From contig DATJLU010000184.1 of NCBI GenBank assembly GCA_035509275.1, forward strand, positions 1 to 10,821: a stretch of DNA of 10,821 nt, written 5' to 3'. The DNA is from DAHUYF01 sp035509275. Lineage in GTDB: Bacteria; Pseudomonadota; Alphaproteobacteria; ATCC43930; CGMCC-115725. The notes beneath the pieces are model-generated. The model did no database searches. It worked only from the letters and a program-made list of their open reading frames with translations, and was not told the origin of the DNA. The position numbers were made by a program, and so were the translations under genes. Positions 1 to 5,565 of the stretch are shown piece after piece (within the stretch, counting starts at the first letter, position 1; each line of letters begins with the position of its first letter).

Positions 1-1016
1 ACCTCTTTCAACGCCGTGCCGGCTTTGAGGCCCATATATTGGAGCGAGCGCTCCATCGCCTCGCGCTTCAGCGCGTCCGTCTCGTCGGCGGGATTGGGCA
101 CGATGCCGGTGATGGGCAGCACATCTTGGGGACTGGTGCCCCAGGTGACTTGCGGCACGATCTTCGCCGCATCGAGACGCACCTCCGTGTCGTAGCGCGC
201 GCCCGGATCGGAAGGCAGCGTCTTCCAGAAGGCGAGCGCCTGCTCCCAGGCTGCGCCTTTCGGGGCCATCGGCCGTCCTTTCAGATACTCGTAGGTGGTC
301 TCGTCGGGCGCGACGAGGCCGGCGCGCGCGCCACCCTCGATCGACATGTTGCAGACCGTCATGCGGCCTTCCATCGACAGCTTGCGGATCGCCGCGCCGG
401 CATATTCGATGACGTGGCCGGTGCCGCCCGCCGTGCCGATATGGCCGATGATGCCGAGGATCAGATCCTTGGCGCCGACGCCGAACGGCAGATCGCCCTC
501 GACCGTGATCCGCATGTTCTTGGCGCGGCGCTGGATCAAGGTCTGCGTCGCCAGCACATGCTCGACCTCGGAGGTGCCGATGCCGAATGCGAGCGCGCCG
601 AACGCGCCATGCGTCGCAGTGTGGCTGTCGCCGCAGACGATGGTCGTGCCGGGCTGCGTCATGCCCTGCTCCGGCCCGATGATGTGGACGATGCCCTGGC
701 GAATGTCGTCGACGGCGTAATAGGGGACGCCGAACTCCTTGACGTTGCGCTCGAGCGTCTCGACCTGAAGCCGGCTCTCCGGCTCGGTGATGCCCTTGCT
801 GCGATCGGTGGTCGGCAGGTTGTGGTCGGCGACCGCGATGGTGAGATCGGGACGCCGCACCTTGCGGCCGTTGGCGCGCAAGCCTTCGAAGGCCTGCGGG
901 CTCGTCACCTCATGCACGAGGTGGCGGTCGATATAGATGAGACAGGTGCCGTCCGCCTGGCGGTCGACGACATGGCTGTCCCAGATCTTGTCGAAAAGCG
1001 TGCGCGGCTTCGCCAT
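1..1016 (-). CDS. leuC: 3-isopropylmalate dehydratase large subunit, 3' part outside window
   Basis: Large subunit of isopropylmalate isomerase, which with LeuD converts 2-isopropylmalate to 3-isopropylmalate in cytoplasmic leucine biosynthesis using a [4Fe-4S] cluster. The visible 338 residues (of about 470 usual) begin MAKPRTLFDKIWDSHVV and carry aconitase-superfamily hallmarks: HLVHEVTSPQAFEGLR, VADHNLPT, VCGDSHTATHGAFGALAFG and GTSEVEHVLATQT. The three cluster-ligand cysteines of the family lie further C-terminal, beyond the left edge, so an intact active site cannot be checked. The ATG at 1016 is chosen because it matches the family N-terminus and is preceded by AGGGGAT (1023-1029) at a suitable distance. 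It lies downstream of rplS on the same strand, separated by 156 bases with a hairpin and a large palindrome, so it probably has its own transcript or depends on read-through. The identification is certain. Confidence 0.97.
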   Translation of the reverse strand, partial: MAKPRTLFDKIWDSHVVDRQADGTCLIYIDRHLVHEVTSPQAFEGLRANGRKVRRPDLTIAVADHNLPTTDRSKGITEPESRLQVETLERNVKEFGVPYYAVDDIRQGIVHIIGPEQGMTQPGTTIVCGDSHTATHGAFGALAFGIGTSEVEHVLATQTLIQRRAKNMRITVEGDLPFGVGAKDLILGIIGHIGTAGGTGHVIEYAGAAIRKLSMEGRMTVCNMSIEGGARAGLVAPDETTYEYLKGRPMAPKGAAWEQALAFWKTLPSDPGARYDTEVRLDAAKIVPQVTWGTSPQDVLPITGIVPNPADETDALKREAMERSLQYMGLKAGTALKE

Positions 1017-1046
1017 CACGTCATCCCCTGCCCCGACCCGATGCAG

Positions 1047-1066
1047 GTGTGCTTGTGGAAGCACAC
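1047..1066 (-). promoter_or_regulatory. hairpin in the leuC 5' leader
   Basis: A perfect 8-bp inverted repeat, GTGTGCTT and AAGCACAC around a four-base loop, lies about 30 bases upstream of the leuC start and 18 bases beyond its ribosome binding site. It has no T-run, so it is not a classic terminator, and no run of Leu codons precedes it, which argues against leucine attenuation. It may stabilise or modulate the leuC leader. The function is inferred; only the structure is seen. Confidence 0.4.
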
Positions 1067-1084
1067 TGCCGGAAATTGTCTACC

Positions 1085-1167
1085 GTCATGGCCGGGCTTG
1101 TCCCGGCCATCCACGTCTTTTAGCGCAACGGCTGAAGGACGTGGATGCCCGGCACAAGGCCGGGCAC
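1085..1167. repeat. compound palindromic intergenic repeat (REP-like)
   Basis: Two arms, about 1088-1117 and 1138-1167, are inverted copies of each other, sharing the outer GCCGGGCTTGT.CCGGCCAT-like part and the inner CCACGTC / GACGTGG part. Each arm also contains its own small palindrome (GGCCGGG...CCCGGCC). The element fills most of the gap between rplS and leuC. From memory, very similar mirrored elements (CCGGGCTTGTCCCGG and ATCCACGTC cores) are scattered through Hyphomicrobiales genomes. It could form a strong RNA hairpin downstream of rplS and act as a processing or termination structure. Confidence 0.75.
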
Positions 1168-1172
1168 TTTTC

Positions 1173-1610
1173 CTACTCCTGCGCGCCGCTCTCGGCGGCG
1201 GCGTCGCGCTCGCGCTCGGCGATGCGCGCCGATTTGCCGGTGCGGCCGCGCAGATAATAGAGCTTGGCGCGGCGCACGGCGCCCTTGCGCACTACTTCGA
1301 TCGCGGTGATGCGCGGCGAGTAGAGCGGGAAGACGCGCTCGACGCCTTCGCCATAGGAGATCTTGCGCAAGGTGAAGTTCGAGTTGATGCCGGCATTCTT
1401 GCGCGCGATGCAGACCCCCTCGAACGCCTGGGTGCGGCGATGCGGCTTTTCGTCCTTTGCCTTATCGCCCTTCTCGGGCTTCTCCGCGCTGCGATCCTCC
1501 TCGACCACGACGGTGACGCGCACCGTGTCGCCGGGTGCGAACTCCGGCACCGGCCGTTTGGCGAGCTGCTTCTTGATCTCTTCCTGTTCGAGCGTGTGCA
1601 TAACGTTCAT
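1173..1610 (-). CDS. rplS: 50S ribosomal protein L19
   Basis: Ribosomal protein L19, at the 30S-50S interface. The 145-residue product has the family core: PEFAPGDTVRV near residue 22, TQAFEGVCIARKN at 60-72, FTLRKISYGEGVERVFP at 79-95, and the basic tail RRAKLYYLRGRTGKSARI at 113-130. L19 is usually about 115-130 residues. The excess comes from a charged, Lys/Glu/Asp/Pro-rich insertion at about residues 38-57, between the second strand and QAFEG, and a short acidic C-terminal tail. The ATG at 1610 has GGAGG at 1619-1623; a second in-frame ATG lies three codons in (M4). It is the last gene of the rpsP-rimM-trmD-rplS run, 15 bases after trmD, and is followed by a large palindrome. Confidence 0.97.
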   Translation of the reverse strand: MNVMHTLEQEEIKKQLAKRPVPEFAPGDTVRVTVVVEEDRSAEKPEKGDKAKDEKPHRRTQAFEGVCIARKNAGINSNFTLRKISYGEGVERVFPLYSPRITAIEVVRKGAVRRAKLYYLRGRTGKSARIAERERDAAAESGAQE

Positions 1611-1625
1611 GGCACGAACCTCCGA

Positions 1626-2339
1626 CTATGAGCTTCCCGCCGGGCTTTGCCGGGCGAGGTAGCGTTCCCACAAATCCGGGCGACGCTGCCGCGTCGCCTC
1701 CGCCGCCTGCGCCTCGCGCCAGCGGCGAATCTCCTCGTGATGTCCCGACAGCAGCACCTCCGGGACGGCACGCCCCTGCCAGCTCTGCGGCCGGGTGTAG
1801 TGGGGATATTCGAGCAATCCCCGGGCGAAGCTTTCTTCCTCGAGCGTCGCCTCGGTCCCGACGACACCGGGCAAGAGGCGCACGCAGCCATCGATCAGCG
1901 CGATCGCGGCGGGCTCGCCGCCGCTGAGCACAAAATCGCCGAGGCAGATCTCCTCCATCGCCCGCGCCTCGATGACCCGCTCGTCGACGCCTTCGAAGCG
2001 GCCGCAGAGCAGCCTCACGCCCGGACCCGCCGCCAGCGCGGCGAGCCGCGCCTGATCGAGCGGCCGCCCGCGCGGCGAGAGATAGAGGAGCGGTCCCGGA
2101 GCCGGCGTCGCTTCGATCGCGGCATCGACGACATCGGGCCGCATCACCATGCCGGGGCCGCCGCCGAAAGGCGCGTCGTCGACGGTGCGGTGTTTATCGC
2201 GCGCGAAGTCGCGGATGTCCACCGTCGCCAGCCGCCAGATCCCCTCGCGCAGCGCCTTGCCGGCGAGCGAATGGCCGAGTGGCCCGGGAAACATCTCCGG
2301 GAAGATCGTCAGCACGGCGGCGGTCCAGGGCGTGGTCAT
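1626..2339 (-). CDS. trmD: tRNA (guanine-N1-)-methyltransferase
   Basis: SAM-dependent enzyme that makes m1G37 next to the anticodon and so prevents +1 frameshifting; a homodimeric SPOUT protein with a trefoil knot. At 237 residues it is close to the E. coli length of about 255, with a shorter C-terminus. Motifs seen: TIFPEMFPGPL at 11-21, HRTVDDAPFGGGPGMVM at 50-66, LYLSPRGRPLDQ at 85-96, LCGRFEGVDERVI at 111-123, LGDFVLSGGEPAA at 133-145, LLEYPHYTRP at 175-184 and VLLSGHHEEIRRWR at 195-208. R154 matches the catalytic Arg of E. coli TrmD, whereas the position of catalytic D169 is Glu here. Its ATG overlaps the rimM stop in an ATGA (2336-2339), so translation is probably coupled. rplS follows after 15 bases. 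Confidence 0.97.
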   Translation of the reverse strand: MTTPWTAAVLTIFPEMFPGPLGHSLAGKALREGIWRLATVDIRDFARDKHRTVDDAPFGGGPGMVMRPDVVDAAIEATPAPGPLLYLSPRGRPLDQARLAALAAGPGVRLLCGRFEGVDERVIEARAMEEICLGDFVLSGGEPAAIALIDGCVRLLPGVVGTEATLEEESFARGLLEYPHYTRPQSWQGRAVPEVLLSGHHEEIRRWREAQAAEATRQRRPDLWERYLARQSPAGSS

Positions 2340-2893
2340 GTCTTGAGCTTGCCTGCAGCCCGCGGCAACGCTTCGGGTTGCGCGAAGAGCCCCTCCGGCG
2401 GATCGACGACGACGCGGCCGGCGGCGAGGTCGATCTCCGGCACCGCGGCCTCGGTGAAGGGCACCAATACGAGACGACCATCGGTGTGCTCGATCTCGAG
2501 GCTGTCGCCCGCACCGTATTCGTGAACGGCGCGCACGCGGCCGAACGCGCTGCCATCCCGGAGCACCGCGGCAAGCCCGATGAGATCGGCGTGGTAGTAC
2601 TCGTCCGCTTTCGGTTCGGGCAGCGCGGCGCGCGACAAATAGAGCCGCGTGTTTTTGAGCCGCTCGGCGGCGTTGCGGTCGCTGACGCCGTCGACGCGCG
2701 CGATCAGCACGCCGCGCACCGTGCCGGTGAGCGTGAGCGCAAGGCGGCGTCCGCCGCGCTCGTCCTCGAGCGGGCCATAAGCGGCGATGGCCGCGGGCTC
2801 GGCGGTGAAGCTCTTCACCCGCACCTCGCCCTTGATCCCATGCGCGCCGGTGATGACGCCCATCAGCACTCGATGCTCCCCGGAAGCGGCCAA
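2336..2893 (-). CDS. rimM: 16S rRNA processing / ribosome maturation factor RimM
   Basis: Cytoplasmic assembly factor that binds S19 and helps mature the 30S head. The N-terminal RimM domain shows GVITGAHGIKGEVRVKSFT at 12-30, and the C-terminal PRC-barrel begins at about DEYYHADLIGL (97-107) with VPFTEAAVPEID at 144-155. The start is uncertain. A TTG at 2893, three bases after the rpsP stop, gives the 185-residue form whose short lead-in fits alphaproteobacterial relatives, but it has no clear ribosome binding site. A GTG at 2869 is preceded by GGGGAG (2876-2881) at a six-base gap, and an ATG lies at 2863. The reading frame itself is secure. The gene sits between rpsP and trmD, as in most bacteria, and overlaps trmD by four bases. 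Confidence 0.95.
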   Translation of the reverse strand: MAASGEHRVLMGVITGAHGIKGEVRVKSFTAEPAAIAAYGPLEDERGGRRLALTLTGTVRGVLIARVDGVSDRNAAERLKNTRLYLSRAALPEPKADEYYHADLIGLAAVLRDGSAFGRVRAVHEYGAGDSLEIEHTDGRLVLVPFTEAAVPEIDLAAGRVVVDPPEGLFAQPEALPRAAGKLKT

Positions 2894-2896
2894 ACG

Positions 2897-3265
2897 CTAG
2901 GCCTGCGCCGCTTCGCCCGCCGCCTCGCCGGCAGCGGCGGCCGCCGCCTTGGCGCGCTCCTGCGCCTTGGCCTTGGGTGCCGATTTCTGCGGCGTCTTGC
3001 GGATCTCGGGCTTCGCGGCGAGGCCGGCATCGCCGAGGAAGCGCTGCACGCGCTCGCTCGGCAGCGCGCCGACCTTGAGCCAGTGCTGGATGCGCTCGGG
3101 CTTGAGCACGACGCGTTCGGCATGGCCTTTGTCGAGCATCGGGTTGTAGGTGCCGAGCTTCTCGATGAAGCGGCCGTCGCGGGGACTGCGCGAATCGGCA
3201 ACGACGATGCTGTAGAAGGGCCGCTTCTTGGTGCCGCCGCGGGTCAGCCTGATCTTCAGTGCCAT
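2897..3265 (-). CDS. rpsP: 30S ribosomal protein S16
   Basis: Small-subunit protein S16, which binds 16S rRNA and stabilises 30S assembly. The start MALKIRLTRGGTKKRPFY is the family signature, followed by VVADSRSPRDGRFIEKLGTYNP at about 21-42, ERIQHWLKVGALPS at 57-70 and RVQRFL. It is 122 residues long: the core ends near residue 82, then comes an Ala/Lys/Glu-rich tail (KTPQKSAPKAKAQERAK, then AAG/EAA runs) that is low-complexity and probably disordered, as is common in alphaproteobacterial S16. The ATG at 3265 is preceded by AAGGAG (3270-3275). It is the first gene of the rpsP-rimM-trmD-rplS cluster, with a 159-base, repeat-bearing gap upstream. Confidence 0.97.
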   Translation of the reverse strand: MALKIRLTRGGTKKRPFYSIVVADSRSPRDGRFIEKLGTYNPMLDKGHAERVVLKPERIQHWLKVGALPSERVQRFLGDAGLAAKPEIRKTPQKSAPKAKAQERAKAAAAAAGEAAGEAAQA

Positions 3266-3300
3266 GGTTCTCCTTTCGAGCGTTGCGTAAATGTAAATGG

Positions 3301-3408
3301 GAAGGGGGATAAGGGGATGATTGGGGATAGGGGGATCAAGAGATCAGCCGCCTTCGGCGCCATAACCTCTTATCTCCACGATCTCCCTTCATCCCCATAT
3401 CCCCTTTT
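3301..3408. repeat. imperfect inverted repeat with G-run arm upstream of rpsP
   Basis: The left arm (about 3301-3320) and right arm (about 3389-3408) are imperfect inverted copies built on GGGGATA and GGGGATGA. The plus strand carries five G-runs between 3299 and 3334 (GGG, GGGGG, GGGG, GGGG, GGGGG) with short loops of 2-6 bases, which matches a G-quadruplex pattern. A small hairpin, GCCG-CCTT-CGGC (3347-3358), lies inside. The element fills the gap between the VOC gene and rpsP. It could terminate the ffh-VOC transcript or be an interspersed repeat. I saw no convincing separate rpsP promoter in the gap. Confidence 0.6.
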
Positions 3409-3424
3409 CACGTCTCGTCCCGAC

Positions 3425-3814
3425 TCATTCGGCCTGGTGGCGCACCGCTTCGATGCGGTTGCCGTCGGGATCGATGATGAAGGCGGCGTAGTAGCTGGCG
3501 TGATAGTTCGGCCGAAGCCCCGGCTTGCCGTTGTCGCGGCCGCCGGCGGCGAGCGCCGCGTGATGGAAAGCCGCAACCGCGTCGCGGGTCGGCGCCGCAA
3601 AGCAGACATGGCCGTTGGCGGCGACGGCGTGGTCGGCGCGCCCGATCCAGAACGGCAGCGCCTGCTCTTTCAGCGGCGCCGTCAGCGGCAGCCCATAGCC
3701 GGAAGCATCATCGAGGTTGAAGCGGCGGGCATAGCCGAGCGGCGCCAGTGCCGCGTCATAGAAAGCCCGCGCGCGCGCAAGATCGCTCACCTCGATCGAG
3801 ACGTGATCGATCAT
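3425..3814 (-). CDS. VOC-family (glyoxalase/dioxygenase fold) protein
   Basis: A 129-residue single-module vicinal-oxygen-chelate protein. It opens MIDHVSIEVSDLARARAFYDAAL, the first beta-alpha-beta unit, and ends with HASYYAAFIIDPDGNRIEAV (105-124), the typical last strand. Likely metal ligands are H4, H69 (in NGHVCF) and E122; H105 may add a contact. Such proteins act as dimers, and members include glyoxalase I-like lyases, ring-cleaving dioxygenases and drug-resistance proteins, so the substrate cannot be named. The ATG at 3814 overlaps the ffh stop as ATGA (3811-3814), implying translational coupling to ffh. That is an unexpected placement, because rpsP commonly follows ffh directly in related genomes. 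Fold confident; function unknown. Confidence 0.9.
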   Translation of the reverse strand: MIDHVSIEVSDLARARAFYDAALAPLGYARRFNLDDASGYGLPLTAPLKEQALPFWIGRADHAVAANGHVCFAAPTRDAVAAFHHAALAAGGRDNGKPGLRPNYHASYYAAFIIDPDGNRIEAVRHQAE

Positions 3815-5178
3815 CGTCCGGCCCCGCCGCCGGGGAGGAGCGCGGAGATGCCGTGGCGCATCAGCCCTTTCTTCCCGAGCTTGTTCATCTTCTTCATCAT
3901 CGTCGCCATGTCCTGATACTGCTTCAGGAGGCGGTTGATCTCCGGCACGCTGGTGCCGGAGCCGCTGGCGATGCGGCGCCGGCGCGAGGCGTTCAACAGC
4001 TTGGGATTGCGCCGCTCGTCCTTGGTCATGGAGGACAAGATCGCTTCCTGGCGCTTGATCATGCCGTCGTCGATCTTGGCTTCCTCGAGCTGCTTCTTCA
4101 CCTTGTTGATGCCGGGCAGCATGCCCATGACGCCGCCCATGCCGCCCATCTTGCGCAGCTGCTTCAGCTGCTGCGCAAGGTCGTCGAGATCGAAGCCGCC
4201 CTTCTGCAGCTTGCGGGCGAGCTTTTCCGCTTCCTCGCGATCGACCGTTTCCGCCGCCTTCTCGACCAGGCTCACCACGTCGCCCATGCCGAGGATGCGG
4301 CCGGCGACGCGCTCGGCGTGGAAGGGCTCGATGGCGTCGATCTTCTCGCCCGTGCCCATGAACTTGATCGGGCGGCCGGTCACCTGGCGCATCGAGAGCG
4401 CGGCGCCGCCGCGCGCATCGCCATCGACGCGCGTCAGCACGATGCCGGTGATGCCGACGCGCTCGGCGAAGGCCTTGGCGACATTGACCGCGTCCTGGCC
4501 GGTCATGGCGTCGGCGACGAGCAGCGTCTCGTGCGGCTGCGTCGCGTCGCGCACCGCGGCCACCTCCAGCATCAGCGGCTCGTCGATATGGAGCCGGCCG
4601 GCGGTATCGAGGATGACGACGTCGTAGCCCTCGCGCTTGCCGGTATCGAGGGCGCGCCGCGAGATCGCCACCGGCCGCTCGCCGGCGACGATCGGCAGCG
4701 CGGTCACCTCGACCTGGCGGCCAAGCACCGCGAGCTGCTCTTGTGCCGCCGGCCGTTGCACGTCGAGCGAGGCGAGCAGCACTTTCTTGCGCTGGCGCAG
4801 CCGCAGCAGGCGGGCGAGCTTCGCCGCGGTCGTGGTCTTGCCCGAGCCCTGCAGCCCGACCATCATCACCACCACAGGCGGCGGCGCTTCGAGATCGAGC
4901 GGCTCGGCCTCGACGCCGCCCAAGGTCTCGACCAGGTGGTCATGCACCACCTTCACCACCATCTGCGCCGGCGTCACCGAGCGCAGCACCTCCTGGCCTA
5001 CCGCTTGCTCGCGCACGGCGTTGACGAAATCCTTGACCACGGGCAGCGCGACATCGGCTTCGAGCAACGCGATGCGGATCTCGCGCAGCGCAGCATTGAC
5101 GTCGTCCTCCGACAGCGCGCCATGGCGGCGCAGCCGGTCAAAGACGTCGTTGAGGCGGTTGCTCAGGCTCTCGAACAT
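3811..5178 (-). CDS. ffh: signal recognition particle protein (SRP54 homologue)
   Basis: GTPase subunit of the bacterial signal recognition particle. It binds signal sequences of nascent membrane proteins and SRP RNA and docks on FtsY. From the ATG at 5178 the product is 455 residues. The N domain (1-~95) begins MFESLSNRL. The G domain carries GLQGSGKTTTAAKLA (108-122), DVQRPAAQEQL (139-149), DTAGR (191-195), TRVDGDARGGAA (249-260) and GTGEK (275-279). The Met-rich M domain (~325-435) includes MGGMGGVMGMLPG and RRRRIASGSGTSVPEIN, the RNA-binding helix-turn-helix. The frame stays open further upstream to an ATG at 5214, but the family begins at MFESL, so 5178 is preferred. It heads the minus-strand block, is coupled to the VOC gene, and has a structured leader. 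Confidence 0.97.
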   Translation of the reverse strand: MFESLSNRLNDVFDRLRRHGALSEDDVNAALREIRIALLEADVALPVVKDFVNAVREQAVGQEVLRSVTPAQMVVKVVHDHLVETLGGVEAEPLDLEAPPPVVVMMVGLQGSGKTTTAAKLARLLRLRQRKKVLLASLDVQRPAAQEQLAVLGRQVEVTALPIVAGERPVAISRRALDTGKREGYDVVILDTAGRLHIDEPLMLEVAAVRDATQPHETLLVADAMTGQDAVNVAKAFAERVGITGIVLTRVDGDARGGAALSMRQVTGRPIKFMGTGEKIDAIEPFHAERVAGRILGMGDVVSLVEKAAETVDREEAEKLARKLQKGGFDLDDLAQQLKQLRKMGGMGGVMGMLPGINKVKKQLEEAKIDDGMIKRQEAILSSMTKDERRNPKLLNASRRRRIASGSGTSVPEINRLLKQYQDMATMMKKMNKLGKKGLMRHGISALLPGGGAGR

Positions 5179-5198
5179 GACCATCCCAAAACCAAACG

Positions 5199-5262
5199 GG
5201 CCAGTGCGCGACACTCGCGGACTGGCCGGGCCCTGAAGGGCGAGGCTAAGCGCTTCAAAGCG
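5199..5262 (-). promoter_or_regulatory. structured 5' leader of ffh (three stem-loops)
   Basis: Three inverted repeats lie in a row upstream of ffh. The largest, 5199-5227, is GGCCAGT / ACTGGCC (7 bp), one mismatch, then CGCG / CGCG around a five-base loop. Next are GCCC-TGAA-GGGC (5230-5241) and CGCTT / AAGCG (5251-5262). They sit between a predicted promoter and the ffh start, so they would be in the leader RNA. The conserved GGAA-type loop and internal-loop motif of SRP RNA is absent, so this is not ffs. A regulatory role is inferred. Confidence 0.45.
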
Positions 5263-5273
5263 GAAGCGGGTGG

Positions 5274-5302
5274 AAGGTAGAGGGCGGGGGGAGGAGAGTC
5301 AA
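5274..5302 (-). promoter_or_regulatory. predicted ffh promoter
   Basis: On the minus strand, TTGACT (5302-5297) matches the -35 consensus at five of six positions and is followed after exactly 17 bases by TACCTT (5279-5274), a weaker -10. Transcription would start near 5267 and give a leader of about 90 bases ahead of ffh. High-GC alphaproteobacterial promoters often have poor -10 boxes, so this is plausible but not proven. Confidence 0.4.
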
Positions 5303-5353
5303 ATTGGAAGGCCCCGCGCGTGGGAAACCCCGCGCGCCGCAGAGCGCTTCCAT

Positions 5354-5484
5354 CCCTCTCCCCTTGTGAGAGAGGGAGGGGCCCGCCGCGTAAGCGGCGG
5401 GAAGGTGAGGGGGAGCTTGAACCCGACCCCTCACCCTCCCAGCGCTGCGCGCTGGGTCCCTCCCTCTCCCACAAGGGGAGAGGG
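5354..5484. repeat. large two-armed palindromic element, family A
   Basis: The left arm (5354-5413) and right arm (about 5427-5484) are near-perfect inverted copies: CCCTCTCCCCTTGTG...GAGGG facing CCCTC...CACAAGGGGAGAGGG. Each arm has an 8-bp hairpin of its own: CCCGCCGC-GTAA-GCGGCGGG (5382-5401) and CCCAGCGC-TGC-GCGCTGGG (5438-5456). The hairpin sequences differ while the flanks match, as expected when base-paired structure is what is maintained. A half-copy lies at 7847-7904. It sits between the divergent ffh and DUF2325 promoters. Related CTCACCCTCCC / CTCTCCC elements are, from memory, frequent in Hyphomicrobiales. Confidence 0.85.
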
Positions 5485-5501
5485 TTAAGAAGCCGCGCCC
5501 A

Positions 5502-5555
5502 TTGACACAGGATCGCTATATCTGGTCGTATACGCTGTATATGAGTGGATATAAC
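5502..5555 (+). promoter_or_regulatory. promoter/operator-like AT-rich tract before the DUF2325 gene
   Basis: A perfect TTGACA (5502-5507) is followed by an AT-rich tract in otherwise GC-rich DNA, holding TATATC (5517), CGTATACG (5527-5534, a perfect palindrome), TATATG (5538) and GATATAAC (5548-5555). The TATA steps recur every 9-12 bases, about one helical turn. No single hexamer is both a good -10 and 17 bases from TTGACA; TCGTAT lies 18 bases away and TATAAC is the best -10 by sequence. It is probably a promoter with overlapping regulator sites; the regulator is unknown. Confidence 0.45.
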
Positions 5556-5565
5556 GAGGTGATGG

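Noticed and set aside
1017..1080. Leucine attenuator upstream of leuC
   Set aside because: There is a hairpin, but no leader peptide with Leu codons and no T-run.
39..1631. Long plus-strand open frame opposite leuC and rplS
   Set aside because: It is the complement of two clearly conserved genes; its Arg/Ala/Asp-rich product is typical of antisense frames in high-GC DNA.
2279..5280. Two long plus-strand open frames opposite rimM, rpsP, the VOC gene and ffh
   Set aside because: Antisense shadows of well-identified genes, with no recognisable domain of their own.
5179..5280. SRP RNA (ffs) gene next to ffh
   Set aside because: Hairpins are present, but the conserved GGAA-type loop and asymmetric internal-loop motif of SRP RNA are absent.
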